NCBI GenBank assembly: GCA_023301795.1
Contig: JALZVU010000004.1
Span: 29,791-93,790, forward strand
DNA from: Granulosicoccus sp.
Lineage (GTDB): Bacteria > Pseudomonadota > Gammaproteobacteria > Granulosicoccales > Granulosicoccaceae
Direction: 5' to 3'
DNA length: 64,000 nt
The position numbers were made by a program, and so were the translations under genes. Positions 30,314-40,264 of this stretch are shown here, piece after piece (positions within the stretch are counted from its first letter, which is position 1; each line of letters opens with the position of its first letter). The notes below the pieces were generated by a model. The model worked only from the letters and a program-made list of their open reading frames with translations, made no database searches and had not been told where the DNA came from.

Positions 30314-33261
30314 ATAACGAAAGCATGCGAGTCCACGATGGCCTTTTGCCTGACGCAGCACCCATAAGCTTTATCTTCAACGAGCGCAAGTACACCGCGC
30401 GCGTGGGCGACACACTAGCCTCCGCTTTGCTCGCCAATGGGCAGAAACTGGTAGGGCGCTCTTTCAAATATCATCGCCCACGCGGCATCTTCAGTGCAGG
30501 CCCCGAAGAGCCCAGCGCCTTAGTGGAGCTGCGTACAGGTGCTCATCGCGAACCCAATACGCGAGCCACCGTTACCGAAGTGTTCGCAGGGCTTGAAGCC
30601 TCCAGCCAGAATCACATTGGCCCACTGGGTTTCGATGTCATGGCCATCAATGACGCACTCTCCACGTTCTTGTCCGCCGGGTTTTACTACAAGACGTTCA
30701 TGTGGCCCAAAGCTTTTTGGGAAAAGCTTTACGAACCGATCATTCGTGCAGCCGCGGGGCTTGGCAAGCTCTCAGTCCAAGAGGACCCTGATACCTATGA
30801 GAAAGGCTTTCTCCATACTGATTTATTGATCATTGGTGCAGGCCCCGCTGGTTTGAGTGCAGCACTGGCAGCTGGACGCGCGGGCGTAAAAGTATTGTTA
30901 GTGGACGAGGACTTTCTGCCAGGAGGCAGATTGAATCTGGAACGCTTTGACATCGATGGGCAATCGAGTGCTCAGTGGGCTAGCAACGCTATGGCAGAAC
31001 TGACAACACTGCCCAATGTTCGTGTATTAACCCGCACCACTGTGTATGGCGTTTACGACCACGGAATCTACGGCGCCCTTGAACGCGTGAGTGACCACCT
31101 GCCTACAGGCAGTCACGACAAACCACGACAGATTTTATGGCGTATCTATGCCAAACGCTCGCTGTTGTGCAGCGGAGCAACAGAGCGCTCCATCGCGTTT
31201 GGCAACAACGATCGACCCGGCATTATGCTAGCAGGTGCTGCGCGTGCTTATCTGAACCGGTTCGGCGTCTCTCCGGGCAAACAGATTGCGGTATTTACCA
31301 ATAACGATGACGGTTGGCGCACAGCCGTGGATTTTCAAGCAGCTGGTGTGGAAGTAACCGCCGTTATTGATACACGCTCTATCGCGCCACCGGTTGACAT
31401 CAACGTTCCCGTATTCATGGGCAATCGCGTATGCGATACCGCCGGTCGGCTTGCCCTGCATAGCGTGACACTCACTAGCGGCGAGACGATCTACTGCGAT
31501 TGTCTGGCAGTGTCTGGGGGCTGGAGTCCAAACGTTCACCTTACCTGCCACCAACGTGCACGCCCGATATGGGATGACACACTAGCGGCCTTTGTTCCAG
31601 GTACTGACCTGCCTGCCGAGATGCAAGTAGCCGGTGCAGTAAACGGTGACATGGATCTGGCTTCTGCATTAAACGCAGGACATCAAAGTGCGCTGAGCAT
31701 ACTCAAAAACACTGGAAATAACGCCAAAATTCCTCCTGCGCCCCAGGCCAACGCTGAATCCTCGCGCATTACCGCTTTCTGGCAGGTACCTGATTGTCTT
31801 GGTCGTGCATGGATTGACTTACAAAATGATGTCACCACTAAAGACCTTCAACTATCGCACCGCGAAGGTTTTCGCTCTGTGGAGCACGCCAAACGATACA
31901 CAACACTGGGTATGGCAACTGACCAAGGGAAAACATCCAATGTTCTGGGGCTTGCCGTTATGGCTGACATTGCCGGTCAGACTATTCCCCAAACCGGTAC
32001 TACTATCTTTCGTCCGCCCTACACACCTATTCCTATTGGAGCACTTGCAGGGCGCTCGCGTGGCAAACATTTCAGACCTACCAGATTGCCACCGTCACAC
32101 AACTGGGCAAGCACGCAAGGCGGCTCATTTGTAGAAGTGGGCGCCTGGTTAAGAGCGCAATGGTTTACCCAAGCGGGCGAGACGCATTGGCGTCAGAGCG
32201 TCGATCGAGAAGTGCTCCAAACGCGGAAGTCTGTCGGGTATTGTGATGTCACCACGCTGGGCAAAATAGATGTGCAAGGTAGAGATGCCGCGCAGTTTCT
32301 GGATAAGGTTTACGCCAATACCTTTTCTACCTTGAAGGTGGGTCGTGTGCGATATGGCCTGATGCTACGCGAAGACGGATTTGTCATGGACGATGGCACC
32401 ACTGCACGCCTGGCAGAACATCATTTTCTGATGACCACCACTACGGCCAATGCGGTCAGTGTATTCCGGCATATGGAATTTTGTCGTCAGTGTCTTTGGC
32501 CGACTCTGGATGTCCATCTGGTATCAGCCACCGAACAATGGGCGCAGTACGCTATCGCCGGACCAAACTCGCGGCGCCTGCTCGAGGCTCTTGTGGACGA
32601 GCCTTTCGACATCAGTAACGAAGGGTTTCCGTTCATGGAGTGTGCAACGCTTACCGTTTGCAATGGCACACCAGCACGCCTGTTCCGCATATCATTCTCT
32701 GGTGAGCTGGCTTTTGAACTAGCAGTGCCTGCACGCTATGGTCATGCGCTTATGGACGCACTGGCAGAACATGGCAAAGCTTTTGATGCTGTCCCCTACG
32801 GACTCGAAGCACTCGGTGTCATGCGTATCGAGAAAGGTCATGCCGCTGGCAATGAGTTGAACGGCCAGACAACCGCTGCCAATCTTGGGCTTGGCCGCAT
32901 GGTATCAGCTGCTAAAGATTGCATCGGCAAAACATTATCAACGCGTCCAGCGCTTAATACGAATGACGCTAACCAGCTTGTCGGCTTTATCCCTGTAGAC
33001 AGCCAACAGAGCCTGCGTGCAGGTGCCCATTTTATCGATGAGGGTGCACCACTCACCTTAGCCAGTGATCAAGGATGGATGACATCAGTGGCCTATTCGC
33101 CCTCTTTGCAAACCTCCATAGGCTTAGGCTTTATTCGTCATGGCCAAGAGCGTATGGGTGACCAGGTGTTGGCCAGTAGCCCACTACACAACGAGCAGAT
33201 AGCAGTCACCATTGTCTCGCCACACTTTGTTGACCCACAGGGAGAGCGTCTACGTGCTTAG
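30310..33261 (+). CDS. soxA: Sarcosine oxidase alpha subunit
   Basis: 983 aa; FNERKYTARVGDTLASALLANG, DLLIIGAGPAGLSAALAAGRAG, C-terminal GcvT-like domain. Confidence 0.96.
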   Translation: MNNESMRVHDGLLPDAAPISFIFNERKYTARVGDTLASALLANGQKLVGRSFKYHRPRGIFSAGPEEPSALVELRTGAHREPNTRATVTEVFAGLEASSQNHIGPLGFDVMAINDALSTFLSAGFYYKTFMWPKAFWEKLYEPIIRAAAGLGKLSVQEDPDTYEKGFLHTDLLIIGAGPAGLSAALAAGRAGVKVLLVDEDFLPGGRLNLERFDIDGQSSAQWASNAMAELTTLPNVRVLTRTTVYGVYDHGIYGALERVSDHLPTGSHDKPRQILWRIYAKRSLLCSGATERSIAFGNNDRPGIMLAGAARAYLNRFGVSPGKQIAVFTNNDDGWRTAVDFQAAGVEVTAVIDTRSIAPPVDINVPVFMGNRVCDTAGRLALHSVTLTSGETIYCDCLAVSGGWSPNVHLTCHQRARPIWDDTLAAFVPGTDLPAEMQVAGAVNGDMDLASALNAGHQSALSILKNTGNNAKIPPAPQANAESSRITAFWQVPDCLGRAWIDLQNDVTTKDLQLSHREGFRSVEHAKRYTTLGMATDQGKTSNVLGLAVMADIAGQTIPQTGTTIFRPPYTPIPIGALAGRSRGKHFRPTRLPPSHNWASTQGGSFVEVGAWLRAQWFTQAGETHWRQSVDREVLQTRKSVGYCDVTTLGKIDVQGRDAAQFLDKVYANTFSTLKVGRVRYGLMLREDGFVMDDGTTARLAEHHFLMTTTTANAVSVFRHMEFCRQCLWPTLDVHLVSATEQWAQYAIAGPNSRRLLEALVDEPFDISNEGFPFMECATLTVCNGTPARLFRISFSGELAFELAVPARYGHALMDALAEHGKAFDAVPYGLEALGVMRIEKGHAAGNELNGQTTAANLGLGRMVSAAKDCIGKTLSTRPALNTNDANQLVGFIPVDSQQSLRAGAHFIDEGAPLTLASDQGWMTSVAYSPSLQTSIGLGFIRHGQERMGDQVLASSPLHNEQIAVTIVSPHFVDPQGERLRA

Positions 33262-33847
33262 TCAACCCTTGTATGCTACCGCGCCCCTGGCTGGTTATCG
33301 GCAAACCATCAACGGCACCCTGGCGCAAGAAATAGAACACTTCAGCCTTATTGCCATCAGCATCCCTGACGGTGGTCACGAGTCGCTAAACGCAGCACTG
33401 GAGTCGCATTGGCAACTATCGCTGCCTGAAACCGGCACCTGTATACGTAGCAGCGACCGTGCATTTGCGCAGAACTCGTCCTCACTTGTATTGTTTGGCA
33501 TGCAAACAGATCAATGCTTGCTAGTGTCAACGGCAGCCTCAGCGTTTGAACAGGACCCGTTTGAGCATGTGCAGCAATTGCTGGGTGACGCTGCCTACCT
33601 TACCGACCAGTCTGACAGTTACGCAGCATTAGACATTCAAGGACCAACAGTGCTCAAAGCCATGGAACGAATTTGTACACTAGACCTTGAAACTTTTACA
33701 GCCTCAACAGTGGCACGAACAGCGATGGAGCATCTGTCCGTTATCGTTGAACGACCCGAAAACGACAGGCTCAGGCTTTACTCTCCACGCTCATCAGCGT
33801 CGAGCTTTTTACATGCAGTTACAACGTCGCTGGCATTGGCTTACTGA
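33254..33847 (+). CDS. soxG: Sarcosine oxidase gamma subunit
   Basis: Short GcvT-like protein directly after soxA; GTG 33254 overlapping soxA stop; YAALDIQGPTVLKAMERICTLDL. Confidence 0.85.
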   Translation: MLSQPLYATAPLAGYRQTINGTLAQEIEHFSLIAISIPDGGHESLNAALESHWQLSLPETGTCIRSSDRAFAQNSSSLVLFGMQTDQCLLVSTAASAFEQDPFEHVQQLLGDAAYLTDQSDSYAALDIQGPTVLKAMERICTLDLETFTASTVARTAMEHLSVIVERPENDRLRLYSPRSSASSFLHAVTTSLALAY

Positions 33848-33894
33848 CATGCAAAATCACTCATTAACGATCCCTTCAAAGAGGACTCAATAAG

Positions 33895-35598
33895 GTGGCA
33901 ACAGCGCCCGACAAGGTCAAGCAAACACAAGGAGTCTGGAAGTCTGGACGTGGCAAGGGACGGCACCGTCCAAAGGGCCGCGAACTCAGCGATCTGGCGT
34001 TAGAACAAATCACCACGTTACTGGGCACACGCGAACGACGTGCAGACCTTCTCATAGAGCACTTGCACCTTGTTCAGGATACTTACGGGCATTTGTCGGC
34101 CAGCCATATTCGAGCATTGGCAGAACTGATGCGATTGAGTCAGGCTGAAGTGTATGAGGTGGCAACGTTCTACGCCCACTTCGATGTTATCGGTGACGAT
34201 GAAGCTCCACCGCCAGCACTCACCATTCGTGTCTGTGACTCCCTCGCGTGTGAATTGGCAGGGGCACAACAACTCAAGGCGGCGCTTGAATCGGAACTTG
34301 ATGCAAGCCAAGTACGTGTTTTACGCGCGCCGTGTATGGGGCGTTGTGATACGGCACCTACCCTGGAGCTGGGTCATAAACACATAGATTTCGCAACTGT
34401 TGAGAATGTAAAAAAGGCAGTGGCGTCTGGCGATACGCATGCACATATTCCTGATTATCAGACATTTGCCGCGTATCAGGCAGGCGGTGGCTATCAGGCC
34501 CTGCAAACTATACGGGCAGGCGAACGCACGATTGATCAGGTTCAAGATGTAATCGCTGAATCTGGATTGCGCGGTTTAGGCGGGGCAGGTTTTCCCAGTG
34601 GTCGTAAGTGGTCATTTGTACGCGCCGAAGAAGGCCCTCGCTATATAGCAGTCAACGGTGATGAGGGTGAGCCTGGAACCTTTAAAGACCGTTATTACCT
34701 GGAGCGAGAACCTCACCTTTTCCTAGAAGGTCTGTTAATAGCCGCGCATGCAGTCGATGCTGCCAAAGCCTATATTTACATGCGCGATGAGTATCCTGCT
34801 GTATTGCACATACTCGACAAGGAAATTACTGCGCTTCAAGATGCTGGCATTATTGAGGCCGGCTACATTGAGGTTCGACGTGGCGCTGGTGCCTACATCT
34901 GCGGTGAAGAATCTGCAATGATCGAATCCATCGAAGGCAAGCGTGGCATGCCCAGGCATCGCCCTCCCTACGTTGCGCAAAAAGGATTGTTTGATCGCCC
35001 TACTCTGGTTCATAACATCGAGACGTTGCACTGGATAGCACGCATTTGTCGCGAAGGGCCTGAGATCCTGAACAGTGTCGAGAAAAACGGCCGTAAGGGT
35101 CTGCGCAGTTATAGCGTCTCGGGCCGCGTACGCGAACCGGGAATAAAGCTACTATCCGCTGGCTCCACGATCATCGATATCATTGAGGCTGCAGGCGGTA
35201 TGCTCGAAGGGCACACATTCAAAGCCTATCAACCGGGTGGCCCATCCTCAGGATTATTACCGGCAAGCATCGATTCAGTGCCACTGGATTTCGACACCTT
35301 GCAAGAGTACGGCACCTTCATTGGCTCAGCGGCTGTGGTGGTGTTGTCTGATAAAGATAAAGCCCGCGATGCCGCCCTCAACATGCTTCGCTTCTTTGAG
35401 GATGAGAGCTGCGGGCAATGCACCCCGTGTCGTGTTGGCTGTGAAAAGGCTGTAAAACTGATGGAAAAGGATCATTGGGACACCCAGTTGCTTGAGGAGC
35501 TTTCCACCGTGATGGTCGACGCATCGATCTGCGGACTTGGTCAGGCTGCACCCAACCCTATTCGACTTGTGATGAAGCACTTTCCGGAGGAAATCTAG
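33895..35598 (+). CDS. NAD-dependent formate dehydrogenase diaphorase subunit, fused gamma(NuoE-like)-beta(NuoF-like)
   Basis: NuoE-like CDSLACELAGA...APCMGRCDTAP followed by NuoF-like GLRGLGGAGFPSGRKWSFV, GDEGEPGTFKDR, SCGQCTPCRVGCEKAV; GTG start. Confidence 0.93.
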   Translation: MATAPDKVKQTQGVWKSGRGKGRHRPKGRELSDLALEQITTLLGTRERRADLLIEHLHLVQDTYGHLSASHIRALAELMRLSQAEVYEVATFYAHFDVIGDDEAPPPALTIRVCDSLACELAGAQQLKAALESELDASQVRVLRAPCMGRCDTAPTLELGHKHIDFATVENVKKAVASGDTHAHIPDYQTFAAYQAGGGYQALQTIRAGERTIDQVQDVIAESGLRGLGGAGFPSGRKWSFVRAEEGPRYIAVNGDEGEPGTFKDRYYLEREPHLFLEGLLIAAHAVDAAKAYIYMRDEYPAVLHILDKEITALQDAGIIEAGYIEVRRGAGAYICGEESAMIESIEGKRGMPRHRPPYVAQKGLFDRPTLVHNIETLHWIARICREGPEILNSVEKNGRKGLRSYSVSGRVREPGIKLLSAGSTIIDIIEAAGGMLEGHTFKAYQPGGPSSGLLPASIDSVPLDFDTLQEYGTFIGSAAVVVLSDKDKARDAALNMLRFFEDESCGQCTPCRVGCEKAVKLMEKDHWDTQLLEELSTVMVDASICGLGQAAPNPIRLVMKHFPEEI

Positions 35599-38424
35599 AT
35601 GGCTACCACTGCCGCTACCGTGTCAGCTGCTGCCCAGACACACGTTGAACCTATGGTCACATTTACGCTCGACGGTAAAGAGGTCACAGCACCTGCCAGT
35701 GAGTCGTTGTGGCAGATTGCCAAACGCGAAGGCAATACCCTGCCCCACTTGTGTCATGCCGACGAGCCAGGTTATCGCTCAGACGGTAATTGCCGCGCCT
35801 GCATGGTCGAGATTGAAGGCGAGCGTGTTCTGGCGGCCTCGTGCATACGCACAGCCAGTAACGGCATGGTGGTCAATACCCATAGTCTGCGTGCTACTGC
35901 ATCGCGCAAAATGGTTATCGAATTGTTGTTGGCCGACCAGCCTGATCGGGCAGAGGCACGCGACCAGTCATCACATTTGTGGTCCATGGCAAGCCTGCAA
36001 GGTGTTGATCAAAGCCGCTTTCCCAAGATCAATATAGATAGCGTACCCACAACGGATGCATCACACGTGGCCATGCGAGTGAACCTTGATGCATGCATTC
36101 ACTGCAACCTGTGTGTGCGAGCCTGCCGTGAGGTTCAGGTCAACGACGTCATTGGCATGTCAGGGCGCGGACGCAACGCACGCATCACCTTCGACCAGGC
36201 CGACCCTATGGGGGATAGCACGTGTGTGGCCTGTGGCGAGTGTGTACAAGCCTGCCCCACCGGTGCACTCATGCCTGCAACTGCAGTAAACGAGGTGCAG
36301 CTTGGTGACAGTAAAGCCTTCGATTCAGAGGTTGACTCCGTCTGCCCTTATTGTGGTGTTGGCTGTCAGGTAAGCTTCAAGGTACGCGATCAGAAAATCA
36401 TGTGGGTTGATGGCGTCAATGGACCTTCAAACGAGCAACGACTATGCGTCAAAGGCCGCTTCGGATTTGACTACATCGCTCATCCTCACAGACTGAAAAA
36501 GCCGTTGATTCGCCGTGCCGATGCACCTGCTAAAGGCCTTAACGTTAATCCTGGCAACCTCATGGAATTTTTCCGTGAAGCCAGCTGGGACGAAGCGCTT
36601 GATCAAGCTGCCGGTGGCATGATAAAGCTACGGGAAAATCAGGGTGGCCAGACTGTAGCAGGCTTTGGCTCGGCAAAATGTTCCAACGAGGAGGCCTATC
36701 TGTTCCAAAAGCTTATACGTTTGGGTTTTGGACATAACAACGTGGATCATTGCACTCGTCTATGTCACGCCTCCTCGGTATCAGCCCTACTGGAAAACGT
36801 CGGTTCGGGTGCCGTTACTGCAACCTTCAACCAAATCGAGCATGCTGACTGCGCCATTGTTATTGGTGCTAATCCTATCGAAAATCATCCAGTGGCAGCC
36901 ACCTACTTCAAGCAATTCACCAAACGCGGTGGCAAGCTGATTGTCATGGATCCACGCGGCATGGGACTTACCCGATATGCCACGCACAGCCTTAAATTCA
37001 AACCGGGCAGTGATGTCGCCATGATCAATGCGCTCATGCACACCATCGTTGATGAAAAGCTCTACGATCAGCAATACATCCAGGGCTTTACTGAAGGCTT
37101 TGATGCCATGCGCGAGCATGTCAAAGACTTTCCCCCTGAAAAAATGTCAGCTATCTGCGGTATTGATGCTGAAACACTAAAAACTGTCGCTCGCACATTT
37201 GCACGCTCCCCGGCAGGCATGATTTTCTGGGGTATGGGTGTGTCACAACATATCCATGGCACCGACAACGCACGTTGCCTTATCTCTCTTGCACTGATGT
37301 GTGGCCATATAGGACGGCCGGGGACAGGCTTGCATCCGTTACGTGGTCAAAATAACGTACAAGGTGCATCCGATGCGGGACTAATGCCCATGTTCCTACC
37401 GGACTATCAAAGCGTAGAAGATGATGGCGTTCGCACTGCCTTTAACGCTATCTGGGGCAATGACGACTATTCGCGTAAAAAGGGTCTCACCATTACCGAA
37501 ATTATGGATGCCATTCATGATGACAACATAAAGAGCCTGTACATACTGGGCGAAAACCCCGCAATGTCCGACCCGGATGTGGAACATGCGCGCGATGCGC
37601 TGGCCAAGCTTGAACACTTGGTCGTCCAAGACATCTTTCTGACAGAGACCGCCAATTACGCTGATGTTATCCTGCCAGCCGCTGCATGGCCTGAAAAAAC
37701 GGGTACGGTAACTAACACGAATCGTCAGGTTCAGATGGGCCGCCCTGCACTTTCACCGCCGGGGGACGCCAAAGAAGACTGGTGGATTACAACGCAACTT
37801 GCCAATCGCCTCGGGTTGAGCTGGACATACACTCATCCCAAAGAGATCTTTGCCGAGATGAAGCTATCCATGCACTCTCTGGACAACATCACGTGGGAGC
37901 GTCTGGAGAGCACCGCGGTAACCTACCCCAGCTTGAGTGAAACGGATCCGGGTCAGGCCATTGTGTTTGGTGATGGCTTTCCGCGAAAAGAAGGCCGTGC
38001 GAAATTCACTCCAGCATCCATTATTGCCCCTGCTGAAGCACCTGATGATCAATACCCCATGATCCTGATTACTGGGCGTCAACTGGAACATTGGCATACG
38101 GGCTCAATGACACGGCGCACCACCGTACTGGATGCACTTGAACCGGAAGCCAACTGTTCGATGCACCCTAAAACTCTTCGGGCTATGGGTGCCGAAGCAG
38201 GCGATCGCGTCAGTATAAAAACCCGACGCGGCTCTGTCACACTCATGGCTCGATCCGATCGGGCAGTCGCTGAAGGTCAGGTATTCATGCCGTTTGCATT
38301 TGTAGAAGCTGCAGCCAACACACTGACCAATCCCGTACTCGACCCTTACGGCAAGATTCCTGAGTTCAAATATTCTGCTGCTCATGTCAGCCTGGTTGAA
38401 CCCGATGTAGAAGCCACGCAATAG
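35599..38424 (+). CDS. fdsA: NAD-dependent formate dehydrogenase alpha subunit (molybdopterin/Fe-S)
   Basis: 2Fe-2S and 4Fe-4S N-terminus, CPYCGVGCQVSF, GFGSAKCSNEEAYLFQKLIR, DHCTRLCHASSV (Cys in place of Sec). Confidence 0.95.
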   Translation: MATTAATVSAAAQTHVEPMVTFTLDGKEVTAPASESLWQIAKREGNTLPHLCHADEPGYRSDGNCRACMVEIEGERVLAASCIRTASNGMVVNTHSLRATASRKMVIELLLADQPDRAEARDQSSHLWSMASLQGVDQSRFPKINIDSVPTTDASHVAMRVNLDACIHCNLCVRACREVQVNDVIGMSGRGRNARITFDQADPMGDSTCVACGECVQACPTGALMPATAVNEVQLGDSKAFDSEVDSVCPYCGVGCQVSFKVRDQKIMWVDGVNGPSNEQRLCVKGRFGFDYIAHPHRLKKPLIRRADAPAKGLNVNPGNLMEFFREASWDEALDQAAGGMIKLRENQGGQTVAGFGSAKCSNEEAYLFQKLIRLGFGHNNVDHCTRLCHASSVSALLENVGSGAVTATFNQIEHADCAIVIGANPIENHPVAATYFKQFTKRGGKLIVMDPRGMGLTRYATHSLKFKPGSDVAMINALMHTIVDEKLYDQQYIQGFTEGFDAMREHVKDFPPEKMSAICGIDAETLKTVARTFARSPAGMIFWGMGVSQHIHGTDNARCLISLALMCGHIGRPGTGLHPLRGQNNVQGASDAGLMPMFLPDYQSVEDDGVRTAFNAIWGNDDYSRKKGLTITEIMDAIHDDNIKSLYILGENPAMSDPDVEHARDALAKLEHLVVQDIFLTETANYADVILPAAAWPEKTGTVTNTNRQVQMGRPALSPPGDAKEDWWITTQLANRLGLSWTYTHPKEIFAEMKLSMHSLDNITWERLESTAVTYPSLSETDPGQAIVFGDGFPRKEGRAKFTPASIIAPAEAPDDQYPMILITGRQLEHWHTGSMTRRTTVLDALEPEANCSMHPKTLRAMGAEAGDRVSIKTRRGSVTLMARSDRAVAEGQVFMPFAFVEAAANTLTNPVLDPYGKIPEFKYSAAHVSLVEPDVEATQ

Positions 38425-38506
38425 CAAATAGACAACCAACGACAATCCAAACCACACACTAAAGCGGCCACTCAAGTGCCGCATCAACCCCGGAAAAGAT
38501 CATACG

Positions 38507-40183
38507 ATGGCACACCTGACTGATATCGAGATTGCTCGTGCAGCTAACAAAAAACCGATCCAGGAGATCGGTGAGAAGCTAGGCATCGCCAGTGAGCACC
38601 TATTGCCTTATGGTCACGACAAAGCCAAGGTCTCTGCAGAGTTCATTGCTGCCCAGAAAGACAAACCCAACGGCAAGCTGATTCTGGTAACCGCAATCAA
38701 CCCTACACCTGCCGGTGAAGGAAAGACGACCACAACGGTTGGCTTGGGCGATGGCCTTAACGCCATTGGCAAGAAAACGGCTGTTTGCATTCGTGAAGCA
38801 TCGCTAGGGCCTTGCTTTGGTATGAAAGGCGGTGCTGCGGGTGGTGGCTACGCGCAGGTTATCCCTATGGAGGAAATGAATCTGCATTTTACGGGCGACT
38901 TCCACGCAATTACCTCTGCACACAACCTGCTGTCAGCCATGATCGATAACCACATCTACTGGGGCAATGCTCTGGAGATCGACTCACGCCGAGTGGTGTG
39001 GCGTCGTGTACTGGACATGAATGATCGTGCCTTGCGTCAGGTTACCACTAGCCTAGGCGGCGCCACCAACGGCTTTCCACGAGAAGCAGGTTTTGACATT
39101 ACGGTGGCCTCAGAAGTTATGGCCATTTTGTGTCTTGCTAACGACCTACAAGATCTTGAGAAGCGTCTGGGTGACATTATCGTTGCATACAAGCGCGATC
39201 TAACGCCTATTTATTGCCGTGATATTCAAGCTGATGGCGCGATGACAGTGCTGCTTAAAGATGCGATGCAACCCAACCTGGTGCAAACACTGGAAAACAA
39301 CCCGGCCTTTGTACACGGTGGACCCTTCGCCAACATCGCCCATGGTTGTAACTCTGTAGTGGCCACCAAAACAGCCCTCAAGCTGGCTGACTACGTTGTC
39401 ACAGAAGCCGGTTTTGGTGCTGATCTGGGTGCTGAAAAATTCATGAACATCAAATGCCGCAAAGCCGGTATTTCACCAGATGCGGTGGTCATTGTCGCCA
39501 CAGTGCGTGCAATGAAGATGAACGGTGGCGTTGCCAAGGACGATCTGGGTACAGAAGATGTTGAAGCGGTTAACAACGGTTGTGCAAATCTGGGCAGACA
39601 TATCGAGAACATCAAGTCCTTTGGCGTGCCAGCGGTAGTTGCCATTAACCATTTTGTCACCGACACTGATGCTGAAGTGGCTGCCGTAAAAGCCTATGTG
39701 GAATCTTTGGGGTCAGAGGCCATTTTGTGCAAGCATTGGGCAAAGGGTTCCAAGGGCACTGAAGAACTTGCCAAGCGCATTGTCGAAATTGCCGAAAGCG
39801 GTGATGCTCAATTCCAGACCTTGTACCCTGATGATATGCCGCTGTTTGACAAAATTCAGACGATTGCCAAGCAGATCTATCGTGCCGATGAAGTATTGGC
39901 AGACAAGAAAGTACGTGATCAATTACGCTTGTGGGAAGAAGCCGGCTACGGCCACTTGCCTATCTGTATGGCAAAAACACAGTACAGCTTCTCTACCGAT
40001 CAAAACTTGCGTGGTGCCCCCACGGGCCATTCTGTTCCTATTCGTGAAGTGCGTTTGTCAGCGGGTGCCGGATTTGTAGTAGTGGTGTGCGGCGAGATCA
40101 TGACTATGCCAGGCCTGCCACGTGAACCTGCGGCTAAGGTTATTCGCCTTAATTCTGAGGGTGAGGTTGAAGGGCTGTTCTAG
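38507..40183 (+). CDS. fhs: Formate--tetrahydrofolate ligase
   Basis: [63 protein letters not shown]. Confidence 0.98.
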   Translation: MAHLTDIEIARAANKKPIQEIGEKLGIASEHLLPYGHDKAKVSAEFIAAQKDKPNGKLILVTAINPTPAGEGKTTTTVGLGDGLNAIGKKTAVCIREASLGPCFGMKGGAAGGGYAQVIPMEEMNLHFTGDFHAITSAHNLLSAMIDNHIYWGNALEIDSRRVVWRRVLDMNDRALRQVTTSLGGATNGFPREAGFDITVASEVMAILCLANDLQDLEKRLGDIIVAYKRDLTPIYCRDIQADGAMTVLLKDAMQPNLVQTLENNPAFVHGGPFANIAHGCNSVVATKTALKLADYVVTEAGFGADLGAEKFMNIKCRKAGISPDAVVIVATVRAMKMNGGVAKDDLGTEDVEAVNNGCANLGRHIENIKSFGVPAVVAINHFVTDTDAEVAAVKAYVESLGSEAILCKHWAKGSKGTEELAKRIVEIAESGDAQFQTLYPDDMPLFDKIQTIAKQIYRADEVLADKKVRDQLRLWEEAGYGHLPICMAKTQYSFSTDQNLRGAPTGHSVPIREVRLSAGAGFVVVVCGEIMTMPGLPREPAAKVIRLNSEGEVEGLF

Positions 40184-40205
40184 CCTGAACTATTGTTCTT
40201 ACAGG

Positions 40206-40234
40206 TATAATAGCGAAAGCCGTAATCGATTCCG
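40206..40234 (+). promoter_or_regulatory. Candidate -10 (TATAAT) and LacI/GalR-type operator upstream of the GH1 gene
   Basis: TATAAT 40206-40211; CGTAATCGATTCCG 40221-40234 resembles TGNAANCGNTTNCA. Confidence 0.4.
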
Positions 40235-40264
40235 TTTGTAAACAGGAGCAGCTTCGCTATCAAC

